This document shows positions 9,481-18,351 of a DNA stretch of 64,000 nt, piece after piece. Numbering within the stretch: the first letter of the stretch is position 1; each line of letters opens with the position of its first letter. Source of the DNA: Methanocellales archaeon (GTDB lineage: Archaea > Halobacteriota > UBA148); the NCBI GenBank assembly GCA_028715985.1, contig JAQUQR010000001.1:189927-253926 (forward strand), given 5' to 3'. The notes under the pieces are model-generated. The model was given only the letters and a program-made list of their open reading frames with translations. It searched no databases and was not told the DNA's origin. The translations under genes were made by a program, and so were the position numbers.

Positions 9481-11307
9481 TTGGAGCAGGCAACACAACT
9501 TCTTCTGACTTTAATTCTTGTTTTAGCAGCAGGAGTTGTGGCTCAAGTCTTTTCAGAAAAATCGAGAGTCCCGAGTATCGTGTTTCTCCTAACTGCCGGT
9601 ATAATACTGGGGCCTGAAATTGCTGGCATCCTGTATCCTAACCAGTTTGGAGTTGGGCTGGAAGTGATAGTCACCCTTTCTGTCATAATAGTGGTGTTTG
9701 AGGGTGGCATCAACCTTGATTTGCACTATCTAAAGGTTGTTTCCAAGAGCATCATGAGATTAATTACTCTGGGAGTGTTCATCACCTTCATATTCAGCGC
9801 GATTGCTGCCTATTCCCTCGTTGCAATCTCATGGCAAATGGCACTACTGTTTGGGGCGATCATAGCGGCAACTGGACCGACAGTCATATCTCCCCTGATG
9901 AAACAAGTTAAAGTACGGAGACGAGTTAGCACACTTTTAGAGGCAGAAGGGGTTTTAAACGATCCGATAAGTGTTATACTTGCTGCTGTAGTGTTCATGG
10001 TCATCATATCCCCAAATGCACCACTTGAGCAGGTTCTTTTCTGGTTCGGCTCGAGAGCTGGAGTTGGAATATTAACTGGGATGATATGCGGTGCAATCAC
10101 AGCGTTTACCCTTAAAAGGCTTGTTACTAAGAGATATGCCCACATTTTCACGATTACCATGGCTCTCGTGACATTTGCGGTAGCAGAGCTAACGATATCT
10201 GAGTGTGGAATCCTGGCGGTAGCAGTAGCTGCGATCACCATTGGAAACTCAGAGATACCGCACAAAGAATCGATCAAGGAGTTCAAAGGGGATCTGGCCC
10301 TCATCGTGTTATCGGTCATATTCATACTACTTGCTGCAATGCTGAGTTTTAAGAGCATAGTTAGCATTGGTTTGGGGGGAGTGCTAACCGCTCTCTCTTT
10401 GATGCTTATAATCAGGCCTGCTGTAGTTTTCGTCTCTACACAAGGCTCTACTTTAACTCGAAATGAAAAAATCTTTGTATCTGGCATCGGCCCTAGGGGC
10501 GTTGTTCCGGCTTCCATGGCGATGTACTTTGCCATAAAGCTTGGAAAATTAGGGGTAAGCGGTAGTGAAGCACTCATGGGATTGGTTTTTATCACCATCG
10601 TTCTAACAATTCTTATACAGGGCACATATGCTAGATATTTGGCTAAAAAATTGGAGGTGATACCCATGGGAATATTAATTGTTGGCGCAGGCGGAGTGGG
10701 ACGATTACTGGCCGAGCGCCTTGAAAAAAGAGGAGAGGACGTTACCTTAATCGATACCAGGGAGTCGAACTGCAAAAGGGCAATGCAACTCGGAATCAAG
10801 GCCATCGTCGGTGATGGGGGTGATGCCGACATCCTAAAAAAGGCTGGAATAGAGCGAGCGAAGTTCCTAGTTGCTGCTACTGACAAAGATGACACCAATC
10901 TGCTCGTATGCCAAGTTTCAAAAAGCAGATTCGGACTTGAAAATCTGGTTGCACGGGTAAACAACCCAGAAAACCTCCAAGCTTTTGAGGATTTAGGCAT
11001 TAACGCTATGAGCCCGATTCTCTCAACAGCTGTGACCCTTGAGGATATGATTAAACGCCCCGAACTATTCTCTTTAATGGAAATAGGCCGAGGCGGGGAT
11101 ATTATAGAAGTCGTCGTGTCAAATCCAAAGATGGCTGGAAAGAAGATTTCTGAACTAAAGCTGCCAAAGGAGTCCTTGATAGTATTGATCAAAGGGAAGG
11201 AAGGTTATTTTGTGCCCCATGGAGATGCGATAGTTCAAATGGGAGATTCAGTCACAATACTCGGAGGGGAAAAAGCTGTGAGAGAGGCTGTAAAGCTTTT
11301 CGATTGA
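9481..11307 (+). CDS. Cation:proton antiporter with C-terminal TrkA-N/TrkA-C regulatory domains
   Basis: Residues about 5-390 form a CPA-type (Na+/H+ or K+/H+ exchanger) domain of roughly 12 membrane segments, with the ATGPTVISPL and NDPISVI motifs seen in NhaP/KefB-like transporters. Residues about 397-515 are a Rossmann TrkA-N domain (GILIVGAGGVGRLLAERL, followed by D in TLIDTRE) that binds NAD or nucleotides. Residues about 525-608 are TrkA-C (RCK-C). The protein therefore probably exchanges monovalent cations under nucleotide control. It starts with TTG at 9481, after an AAAGGGGAG ribosome site. The transported ion cannot be told from sequence alone. Confidence 0.9.
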   Translation: MEQATQLLLTLILVLAAGVVAQVFSEKSRVPSIVFLLTAGIILGPEIAGILYPNQFGVGLEVIVTLSVIIVVFEGGINLDLHYLKVVSKSIMRLITLGVFITFIFSAIAAYSLVAISWQMALLFGAIIAATGPTVISPLMKQVKVRRRVSTLLEAEGVLNDPISVILAAVVFMVIISPNAPLEQVLFWFGSRAGVGILTGMICGAITAFTLKRLVTKRYAHIFTITMALVTFAVAELTISECGILAVAVAAITIGNSEIPHKESIKEFKGDLALIVLSVIFILLAAMLSFKSIVSIGLGGVLTALSLMLIIRPAVVFVSTQGSTLTRNEKIFVSGIGPRGVVPASMAMYFAIKLGKLGVSGSEALMGLVFITIVLTILIQGTYARYLAKKLEVIPMGILIVGAGGVGRLLAERLEKRGEDVTLIDTRESNCKRAMQLGIKAIVGDGGDADILKKAGIERAKFLVAATDKDDTNLLVCQVSKSRFGLENLVARVNNPENLQAFEDLGINAMSPILSTAVTLEDMIKRPELFSLMEIGRGGDIIEVVVSNPKMAGKKISELKLPKESLIVLIKGKEGYFVPHGDAIVQMGDSVTILGGEKAVREAVKLFD

Positions 11308-11439
11308 GCTTGCATTTAATTTAAAAAGGATTTACATATCTATAGTATGGGAAAATGCAGGTGTAGAGCGCGTAGATATATTTCATTTGGGTTGGGTGAG
11401 AGAGCAACATCGAATGATTCTTTAGTTTAGTCCTTTATC

Positions 11440-11943
11440 CTATTTCATGATATCCAACAATGCCACCCTCTCTAAAACAAGCTCTGGGATTTTATCATCG
11501 CCCACGGCATTAATCTCGGCTTCGGTGATATCGAATGTCTTGACAAGCTTTCTCTTCTTGCATTCTGTGTAGTCAAGCACCGGTGCCTCATGGAGGACTG
11601 TTTTCAGCTCAGAGCTTGCACCTGTCGTATCATCGCCTATTATAACGATAGCAACGTAGTTTTTACCTGAGTGAACGCCCATTGACATCGCCTGTTCAAT
11701 CTGGCGCTTTCCGGAAGCATACAACAAAATCTCAAGACCTAAATCCTTTGCGATATTTCTTCCCTCGCGCATGGCCCTACTTGCCTTCTCGACCGCGAAG
11801 AGAATATGATCCCTACTGGCAATCTGGTTTGCATCAATCGCTTGGACGATTACACGATGCTTTTTTGCCACTTCATTTAACATTTTGATGAAAGCTTCAA
11901 CATCGTCAATATCGACAATGCCGCCGATGATTTCGGTATTCAT
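11440..11943 (-). CDS. cgi121: KEOPS complex subunit Cgi121
   Basis: The 167-residue protein resembles the archaeal Cgi121 family. Typical parts are AIDANQIASRDHILFAVEKA near residues 57-75 and the ASGKRQIEQAMSMGV motif near 96-110. In KEOPS, Cgi121 binds Bud32 and helps deliver tRNA for N6-threonylcarbamoyl-adenosine synthesis at position 37. The gene follows hel308 by 34 bases on the same strand, an arrangement known from other archaea. A tRNA t6A methylthiotransferase is encoded at 53299-54516 and would act on the product of this pathway. Confidence 0.88.
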   Translation of the reverse strand: MNTEIIGGIVDIDDVEAFIKMLNEVAKKHRVIVQAIDANQIASRDHILFAVEKASRAMREGRNIAKDLGLEILLYASGKRQIEQAMSMGVHSGKNYVAIVIIGDDTTGASSELKTVLHEAPVLDYTECKKRKLVKTFDITEAEINAVGDDKIPELVLERVALLDIMK

Positions 11944-11977
11944 GCTTTACCTTTTCTTTTGTTTTGTTTATTCTGCC

Positions 11978-14098
11978 CTATTCTAGCTTTTCATCCGCGC
12001 TGACACCCAGTTGCTCCAGAATGTTTATTGCGATTTTATTTCCGACCAGCTCACCAATCTTCTTGGGATCGGCATTTTTGAGTTTATCTAGGTCAGTGAA
12101 GCCTGCATCGTACAATCTGCGGGCTCTGACCCGACCCACACCCCTTAGAGTGACCAGTTTAAGAAGATCCTGATTGATGCCATATTTGATCCGCATCACC
12201 AAGTTCCTCGCATCTTTTGTAAAAGGAAGCTTTAGAAAAGCAGACAGCTCTGCTGTGCTATGCACGAGCCATTCCGCCGTCTCCGTTAACGTACGAATGT
12301 CTCCGGGACCTATGCCGAATCTTGTGGCAATGTCATTTTCCTCTACCTCGTCGATCCAATCCAAGAACATCATTGCGGTTTTAACCTCGGCAAGAAACCA
12401 CTCGTCACCATTTACATAACAGAACTCGCCATTGTGCTCTTCTGCAAAATTCTGTACCCCTATGTAGTCCTTACTTCGCAGGTAGAGTTTTCTCATATCT
12501 GGCGTTCTGCAAACCAGATGGAGCAGTGTAAGCAAAGTCGGGTCTTGTATCGACCTCAGTGCATTGATAATGATCGAAGCGGACAAAGGGTCTATGTACA
12601 GTTTCGAGACCAGTTTTCCCAGTGGAGTGGCATGCAGTTCCCCGTCGGATTCTGTAGACATGCCCTCACTTTCCAAAAATTTCAGCACAGCATCGATCAC
12701 ATGCTCTATGCTCCATCTTTCCTGTTGTGAGCCATAGAACGTTGCTTCTATAAAATCGAATAGTTCACTTCGCGATAGGGCAAATCCAGTTGCAATGGTC
12801 GACAATATGTGTGTGCGAAGGGCATTCTCGGTGCCGAGCTTTGACCAAATTCTCTCTGGATAGGCAAGCACATAATTTTCCATCAGCTCGTTCAACTCAT
12901 CAAGATTTCTTGCGATGAGGACCGATTCGCCATAGGGATCTAAGCCCGGACGGCCTGCTCTGCCACACATTTGCTTTATCTCCAGGACGGGTATTGGCGT
13001 CGATCCAAAGTTGAGATCATACCGTTTGTAATTCCTGATTATCACCCGTCTGGCCGGTAAGTTGAGGCCTGAAGCCAGCGTAGGGGTGCAAGCTATTGCC
13101 TTTACCAAGTTGGATCGAAACCCACTCTCTATAATGCGTCGATGCTCGCTATGCAATCCGGCATGATGAAAGGCCGCTCCTTTTTCGACACAGGAAGCGA
13201 GTTTTTCGCCTAGGTCGGTCTCACCGACCTCCCGAATCTCTCCTGCTAAATTCATCAGCTCATTCAGATCATCAGAATCGATCATATCTTTAATGGCTCT
13301 GCCCACACTTTTGGCCATGCTCTCAGAGTTTCGGCGTGTGTTGGTGAAGATGAGGCATTGTCCACCCTCACTTATGGTATCCATCGAAAGTGCAATGGCC
13401 TCATCTTTGTTCTTCGAAGTGATCTCTTTTTTTGCATTTACAAATTTGATGGCTCGCCCAAAAAGGACGCCTTCTCTTAATTCTACAGGACGCCAGTCGC
13501 TTTGGACAAGCTCTGCGTTTAGCCATCCTGCCAACTCGTCTGCATTCCCTATGGTGGCACTCAGAGCGAGGATTTGTGATCCTGGATTCAACTTCATCAG
13601 TTTCGTCAACGTGATTTCCAGCGTGGGCCCCCTATCAGCGGAGTTGATGAGATGGATCTCGTCGGCAACGATGACCGTGAGATGGGGCATCCAACCTACC
13701 TCATTCCTGAGCAGCGAGTCCGCCTTCTCAGACGTGGCTACGATGATGTCATATGTGCCAAGCCACTCATCTTTTTGATCGAAATCACCTGTTGATATGC
13801 CCACCTTGATTCCCAGCTTTTTGAATTCAGAGAACCTGTCGAATTTTTCTGAGGCAAGTGCCCTAAGCGGTACGATGTAGAGTGCCTTGCCCCCACTCAG
13901 CACTGATTTCAGCATGGCAAATTCTGCCAAGAGCGTCTTGCCTGATGCGGTAGGAATGGCTGCAACCATGTTCTTCCCATCCAGTATGCCGTGTAGAATG
14001 GCATCCGCTTGGGGAGGATACAGCTCATCGAATCCCGCATCTACGTAAAATCGGATTAAGCTCTGGGGTAACTGATCATACAGCTCGCTAATTTTCAT
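11978..14098 (-). CDS. hel308: Hel308 ATP-dependent DNA helicase
   Basis: A 706-residue Ski2-like superfamily 2 helicase that acts at stalled replication forks. Visible motifs in order are Walker A (IPTASGKTLLAEF, near residue 50), DEIH (VADEIHLINS, near 145), SATIGN (near 180), the LNLPARRVIIRN region, and motif VI (QMCGRAGRPGLD, near 370). The C-terminal helix-hairpin-helix (LRGVGRVRARRLYDAGF) matches the autoinhibitory/DNA-binding end of Hel308. No Shine-Dalgarno sequence is evident before the ATG. Cgi121 follows in the same direction. Confidence 0.95.
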   Translation of the reverse strand: MKISELYDQLPQSLIRFYVDAGFDELYPPQADAILHGILDGKNMVAAIPTASGKTLLAEFAMLKSVLSGGKALYIVPLRALASEKFDRFSEFKKLGIKVGISTGDFDQKDEWLGTYDIIVATSEKADSLLRNEVGWMPHLTVIVADEIHLINSADRGPTLEITLTKLMKLNPGSQILALSATIGNADELAGWLNAELVQSDWRPVELREGVLFGRAIKFVNAKKEITSKNKDEAIALSMDTISEGGQCLIFTNTRRNSESMAKSVGRAIKDMIDSDDLNELMNLAGEIREVGETDLGEKLASCVEKGAAFHHAGLHSEHRRIIESGFRSNLVKAIACTPTLASGLNLPARRVIIRNYKRYDLNFGSTPIPVLEIKQMCGRAGRPGLDPYGESVLIARNLDELNELMENYVLAYPERIWSKLGTENALRTHILSTIATGFALSRSELFDFIEATFYGSQQERWSIEHVIDAVLKFLESEGMSTESDGELHATPLGKLVSKLYIDPLSASIIINALRSIQDPTLLTLLHLVCRTPDMRKLYLRSKDYIGVQNFAEEHNGEFCYVNGDEWFLAEVKTAMMFLDWIDEVEENDIATRFGIGPGDIRTLTETAEWLVHSTAELSAFLKLPFTKDARNLVMRIKYGINQDLLKLVTLRGVGRVRARRLYDAGFTDLDKLKNADPKKIGELVGNKIAINILEQLGVSADEKLE

Positions 14099-14135
14099 TG
14101 AAATAAATTAAGGATCGAATCCGAGAAAAGTATTT

Positions 14136-14150
14136 CTCTCTGAAAGAGAG
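14136..14150. promoter_or_regulatory. Short inverted repeat between hel308 and a small plus-strand gene
   Basis: CTCTCT and AGAGAG flank a GAA loop. The element sits between the hel308 start and the plus-strand promoter, beside the A/T-rich sequence TTATATATCG at 14151-14160 that could be a TATA box for the minus strand. A second TATA-like stretch (TTTATAAATAAATAT) at 14166-14180 fits the plus-strand gene at 14210. The repeat may be an operator, but the match is short. Confidence 0.3.
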
Positions 14151-14209
14151 TTATATATCGTAATGTTTATAAATAAATATAATAAAACCAAGTATGGCAA
14201 GGTATATTA

Positions 14210-14386
14210 ATGGATTTCGAAAAACCCATAGCAAAAGTAGCAACCCTAATACTAGCCTTATTAATCCTATTTGTTATTGTAAAATTCATCGGAATAGTCC
14301 TATTCATCCTCATCAGATTTTTAGCGATCGTCTTGATTGTAGCGATTGTCATATGGTTCATATTATCGATCATTAAACATTTGTAA
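14210..14386 (+). CDS. 58-residue hydrophobic membrane protein
   Basis: An ATG at 14210 opens a 58-codon frame that ends at the TAA at 14384. After the start MDFEKPIAKVATL the chain is almost entirely Ile, Leu, Val, Phe and Ala, interrupted only by K25, R36 and a final KHL, so it should form two membrane helices. A TATA-like stretch lies about 35 bases upstream and an AAGGT sequence about seven bases before the ATG. The GNAT gene follows after 21 bases. The pattern of residues is too regular for chance, but no family is recognised. Confidence 0.65.
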   Translation: MDFEKPIAKVATLILALLILFVIVKFIGIVLFILIRFLAIVLIVAIVIWFILSIIKHL

Positions 14387-14407
14387 AAGAAATGTGATGA
14401 ACAGAAT

Positions 14408-14926
14408 ATGAATCTAACAATAAGAAAAGGGGAGGAAAAGGATTATAAAAAGGTCTACGAAGTAAACTGTTTGGCTTTTCAACAAGAAAATGAAAGTAAA
14501 CTGATCGAGAAAATAAGAAAAGGTAAAAACTTTATCCCTGAACTCTCACTTGTGGCTGAGATTGAGGATGAAATTATGGGACATATCCTATTTTCAAGAA
14601 TAAATATCTTTGGCGATTCTGTCTTTGACTCTCTTGCCCTAGCTCCCATGGCGGTTAGCCCTGAGTTTCAGAAAAAAGGAATCGGAAGTAACCTGATTAA
14701 AAAAGGCATAGAAAAAGCGAAAGAACTGGGATTTGACTCTATAATTGTTCTGGGGCATAAAGAGTATTATCCAAAATTTGGATTTCAAAGGGCTTCAAAG
14801 TGGAACATAAAATGTCCTTTTGAGGCTCCTGACGAAGCGTTTATGGCAATTGAATTAACTGAAAGAGCATTTGAAGGCAAGGCAGGAACAGTTAAATATC
14901 CAGATGAATTTATGGAAGCTGAATAA
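14408..14926 (+). CDS. GNAT-family N-acetyltransferase
   Basis: The 172-residue protein has the acetyl-CoA binding motif of the GNAT fold at SPEFQKKGIGSNLIKKGIEKA (about residues 85-105), preceded by a beta strand AEIEDEIMGHILFS. The C-terminal part (GHKEYYPKFGFQRAS) resembles YhbS-like acetyltransferases, whose substrates are mostly unknown. A GTGATGA sequence upstream may be the ribosome site. It lies between the small membrane protein and a lipoprotein gene, all on the same strand and closely spaced. Confidence 0.88.
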   Translation: MNLTIRKGEEKDYKKVYEVNCLAFQQENESKLIEKIRKGKNFIPELSLVAEIEDEIMGHILFSRINIFGDSVFDSLALAPMAVSPEFQKKGIGSNLIKKGIEKAKELGFDSIIVLGHKEYYPKFGFQRASKWNIKCPFEAPDEAFMAIELTERAFEGKAGTVKYPDEFMEAE

Positions 14927-14970
14927 AAACGCAGATGAAGTCTGGAATAAAGTTTGAAAGAGAGCGGAAT

Positions 14971-15417
14971 ATGAAAAGAGTCATCATACCATTAGTATTA
15001 ATCTCAATGTTACTGGTAAGTGGTTGTGTTACGCAACTTTCAGGTCAAGAATTGACTTTTGAAACCATCTCAAAAGGGAGTTCCAGTGACCATGATGAAA
15101 GAAAGGACTATGTGATAAGAGACCTATCCGAATGGGGAACTTTATGGGGCAAAGTGCACTCCAGAGTTTCGCTTACACCACCCCTTCCTAACGTCAACTT
15201 CGAGGATGAAATGGTCATTGCCGTCTTTCAAGGTAGTCACCCTACCGGGGGATATGCCATCGAAATCACACAAATCGTTGAAAAAGAGAGTTCTATAGAG
15301 GTATTTGTTAAAGAGACATCACCTTCACCAGATTCCGTGGTAACCCAGGCATTCACGCAACCTTACCATATTGTCAAAACCAAAAGAGTTGATAAAGACG
15401 TTATATTCATAAGATAG
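14971..15417 (+). CDS. Lipoprotein with PrcB-like C-terminal domain
   Basis: The ATG at 14971 gives a clean lipoprotein signal peptide (MKRVIIPLVLISMLLVSGC) with the lipobox LVSGC. The upstream in-frame ATG at 14935 would put 12 charged residues before it and is less likely. The body contains WGTLW, a basic-acidic stretch and HPTGGYAIEI, a pattern typical of PrcB_C domains. Those domains occur in protease-associated lipoproteins, and the exact role is unknown. It follows the GNAT gene by 44 bases. Confidence 0.8.
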   Translation: MKRVIIPLVLISMLLVSGCVTQLSGQELTFETISKGSSSDHDERKDYVIRDLSEWGTLWGKVHSRVSLTPPLPNVNFEDEMVIAVFQGSHPTGGYAIEITQIVEKESSIEVFVKETSPSPDSVVTQAFTQPYHIVKTKRVDKDVIFIR

Positions 15418-15604
15418 AATTATTTTTATAGGCTGACTTCTCCGAATTGATTCACTGGCTTATTTATGCATCGATAGAAAAAGTTGATATGCATATTTAA
15501 AAGACTTCTTCTGAGAAGATAGTTTCGAAAATTGATTATCTGAAAAATACTCCAATAATAAGACTTATAACCCCTATATATTTACATGCTGATGTTGCGA
15601 TCAT

Positions 15605-16165
15605 ATGTCTCAATATATCCACATCAATCCAGACTGTGATTATAGAGTAGAGTTTCGCAGGATTAAGAATCCCTCTCTCGAATTCAATTCGGGTCAAATG
15701 ACAATCGTTTTGCCAAAGGGAGGCAAGCCAGACGAGGTCATACAGAAATATAACTCCTGGATAGAACGAGTCCATTCAAACATCCAATGCGCTTTAGAAA
15801 TGGCCAAAAAGATGAATTTAGAAAATAGGGCCCAGCCACAATTTAGACAGCTTGTTTGGCAACTCGCAGAGAAATATTCCGTGGACCTCGGTGTCCATTT
15901 CTATAAAATATATTTTAAGAAGATGGATGGGAAGTGGGCTAGTTGTGGCACAGATGGAAATCTCACGTTCAACACCCTAATGAAGCGGTTACCTGAAAAT
16001 TTAATAGAATATGTGGTCTTCCACGAAATTACACACCGCAAAGAAATGAATCATGGTAAACATTTCTGGAGAATTGTATCCGACAAGTACCCTGCTTATG
16101 AGGAGATGGAAATGAATCTATTTGTGTACTGGCTGCTGGTGAAAGAAGGTGCTTCTCAGGATTGA
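15605..16165 (+). CDS. YgjP-like zinc metallopeptidase (DUF45)
   Basis: The C-terminal half holds the zincin motif HEITH (about residues 140-144), followed by a downstream histidine in NHGKHFW, the arrangement of the YgjP/DUF45 family. The preceding segment KKMDGKWASCGTDGNLTFN is also typical. The family is predicted to hydrolyse peptides, but substrates are unknown. A TATATATTT sequence about 30 bases before the ATG points to a leaderless transcript. It stands alone. Confidence 0.88.
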   Translation: MSQYIHINPDCDYRVEFRRIKNPSLEFNSGQMTIVLPKGGKPDEVIQKYNSWIERVHSNIQCALEMAKKMNLENRAQPQFRQLVWQLAEKYSVDLGVHFYKIYFKKMDGKWASCGTDGNLTFNTLMKRLPENLIEYVVFHEITHRKEMNHGKHFWRIVSDKYPAYEEMEMNLFVYWLLVKEGASQD

Positions 16166-16484
16166 AAAATTTACTTATTGGAGTATTCCGCCGCTTGCCC
16201 TAAGTGGGATATGGGAACGTTGAGAGACTAATAAGTTCCCTCAGCTATCACGTCAAATACAACCCCCTGCTTGTCATTCTCGTTAAAATCATGGGATCAA
16301 AATAGGTTTTAGACGCCACCAAAACACTATAGATAGTTGATTACAATAATTAAAAATGGACGGAACTAAGTATAAAAGGAAGCGGGGAAATAAGCCAAGA
16401 GATTTGACATAATAATATTACAAAACTCACCCCCAAAATCCATTAAATCAAACTTAAAGAAACGAAAAAGAGGGCAGTTTAAAA
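16166..16484. other. Intergenic region before the zinc-ribbon gene
   Basis: About 320 bases without a supportable gene. A TATA-like sequence (AAGTATAAAAGG) near 16369-16380 could drive the gene at 16485. A short in-frame stretch (EYSAACPKWDMG) near 16180-16215 looks like a possible gene relic but is too short to assign. Confidence 0.35.
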
Positions 16485-16751
16485 ATGAAAAATTCAAAAG
16501 ATTTAATTTGCCAGAGTTGCGGGATGCCGATGACAAATGAAGAAGACTTCGGAACAAATTCAGACGGCAGTAAAAACAAGGAATATTGCCGATTCTGTTA
16601 CAAAAAAGGAAAGTATACCGATGAAGGCATTACAATGAAGCAGAAAATTGAAAAGAACATAGAGATTGCTAAAAAGATGGGGATGCCAGAAGAGCAGGCA
16701 AAGGAAATGGCAAATGACATCATTCCAAAACTTAAAAGATGGAAAAAATAA
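16485..16751 (+). CDS. Small zinc-ribbon protein
   Basis: The 88-residue protein starts with a zinc ribbon: CQSCGMPM near residues 9-16 and CRFCYKKGKY near 36-45. This matches the putative zinc-ribbon family often found as a stand-alone protein or fused to regulators. The rest is a helical, Lys/Glu-rich tail (MKQKIEKNIEIAKKMGMPEE). The function is unknown; binding of a protein or nucleic acid is likely for such ribbons. Confidence 0.8.
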   Translation: MKNSKDLICQSCGMPMTNEEDFGTNSDGSKNKEYCRFCYKKGKYTDEGITMKQKIEKNIEIAKKMGMPEEQAKEMANDIIPKLKRWKK

Positions 16752-16870
16752 TCAATTGTACGCCGGGAGAGTTCTATAGCTGACAGGTTAAAGTGCTGAG
16801 TATTTTATGGCCTTGAGTTACTCGACTTATTCATGTATGCAATTTTTGAATTTGCTTATTAATAGGTGAA

Positions 16871-16923
16871 TGCGATATTACTATATCGCATCATCAGGAC
16901 ATTTATAGTTTAATTAAACTATA
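16871..16923. promoter_or_regulatory. Cluster of palindromes in a 370-base gene-free region
   Basis: The region 16752-17124 has no gene. It holds an 8-base inverted repeat with a 4-base spacer (TGCGATAT at 16871-16878, ATATCGCA at 16883-16890). A perfect 20-base palindrome follows at 16904-16923 (TATAGTTTAA and its complement). A third half-site, ATATGCGATT, sits directly beside it at 16921-16930. The repeated GCGAT/ATCGC halves suggest an operator for a dimeric regulator. It lies downstream of the minus-strand gene at 17125-18228, so which gene it controls is unclear. Confidence 0.45.
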
Positions 16924-17124
16924 TGCGATTTTAGGTGAGATTTTTCTTACCACAGTTCCCAATTAAAGAACACCCTTATGTGATTGGAATCGCACGAGAC
17001 TTGTACTCATCCACACCATCACCAAATCTAAATCTTTTTTTATTATATAAATATAAGCCCTTATCTTGATACTTGATTATTTATATGTGCGGCATGCCAG
17101 ACAAAATATGTAGAAATGCATAAA

Positions 17125-18228
17125 CTATCTAATATTCTCAAAATCCTTACTTCTACATGCAAGCTTCATTGCGAATGCATAATCTTCGAGCATATTCTTT
17201 GATGCAGAATACTCAGTAATAAAGGAAATTCCATCAAGAACTGATTTAGCCCCTACTATTGATGCGACCATTTTCGTGATTGGTTCGGGATAAGCAATCA
17301 TAAGAAAGCATACAACTCCACCTAGTGTTATTGATAATCCTTTAAATTTCAACTCTTTTTTAATATCTTTGAGTTGTGCATAAAGACGTACAGATTCGTT
17401 ACTTACTTCTTCGACAACTTCTGAAAGAGACAAATCATCCTTATGGCCAGTTAACTTTCTTACAAATTGGGTTATTGCTAGTTGATATCTCCCAAAAGAT
17501 TCCTTTTCATTTTCTCTAATTTTGACAACATCATCTAAAGTTAGCCCGTGAAGTGTCGGAACAAATAGAGTAGGTATTCCATATTGCCAACCAACTCTTT
17601 TATCTGAGAGAAGATGTTTCCATAATTTGCTTGAGCTGTGTGAGTTATATTTTACATAGACATCCCCTAAGTATGATTCCCCAAGCTTGGGGATTACATA
17701 TTCTTGGTAGGGAGTATCTGGCAAACCAGTTTCTCGTGTGAAAGATGAATTATACGTCGCAGTTCGAATTGTTGAGGGCAAGTATAACGCACTATTGCTT
17801 AGTAGTAGTGGTGAAAGACAAAACAAGATCTCCCAAATGGGACCACCCAAAATAGCCTTTTCATTATCCAAATTAAAAGTGAAGCGATTCGAAGATAGAA
17901 GAATTACTGAAGAATAGGAGGCAGCCTTCTTTGCAAAAATATTAATTGCATCTAAATCAATCCGTTCTTTCTGAAAACCCATCTCAAAAATATCGTAATG
18001 ACAACGAAAACCTTTGGCATCTTTATAAAAGTCTCTTAAACGATGCCAGTTATCCATATAATGTTGAAAGATGATACGTTCACATTCCCCTCTGCTTTCT
18101 TTATCCAAATGTCTATTCAACCACTTTAGATATTTCATGCGACTTTCAAAATCCATGTCAACTGGAGATGAAATACCTAGTTCACTGATTTTGGAATATA
18201 GTTTTGTATAAAACTCTGATGGATTCAT
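17125..18228 (-). CDS. Unknown protein with C-terminal membrane region, third gene of the CARF/UPRTase-like block
   Basis: This 367-residue protein matches no family I know. The N-terminal 300 residues look soluble, with a Trp- and Tyr-rich section (RVGWQYGIPTLF). Residues about 270-295 are likely helical. One or two hydrophobic segments follow (ITLGGVVCFLMIAYPEPI and MVASIVGAKSVLDGI). The gene lies 123 bases after the CARF-like gene and has a TATA-like sequence (AAATATATAG) just before the ATG, so it may have its own promoter. The membrane anchor and its position behind two nucleotide-sensor-like genes suggest an effector, but that is inference only. Confidence 0.6.
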   Translation of the reverse strand: MNPSEFYTKLYSKISELGISSPVDMDFESRMKYLKWLNRHLDKESRGECERIIFQHYMDNWHRLRDFYKDAKGFRCHYDIFEMGFQKERIDLDAINIFAKKAASYSSVILLSSNRFTFNLDNEKAILGGPIWEILFCLSPLLLSNSALYLPSTIRTATYNSSFTRETGLPDTPYQEYVIPKLGESYLGDVYVKYNSHSSSKLWKHLLSDKRVGWQYGIPTLFVPTLHGLTLDDVVKIRENEKESFGRYQLAITQFVRKLTGHKDDLSLSEVVEEVSNESVRLYAQLKDIKKELKFKGLSITLGGVVCFLMIAYPEPITKMVASIVGAKSVLDGISFITEYSASKNMLEDYAFAMKLACRSKDFENIR

Positions 18229-18351
18229 TTTACCTATATATTTTTAATTTTAATAATGAATTTCGGCTAACTACTTATATCGGAACTCTATTCTCATATT
18301 TCTCCAAATTGGTGTTATTTTTGTTCTTAGTCATGATATTTCTCTAATAAA

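Noticed and set aside
9810-11192. 460-residue minus-strand frame opposite the antiporter
   Set aside because: It is a shadow of a strongly coding gene; the composition is low in motifs and rich in Ser/Thr/Pro.
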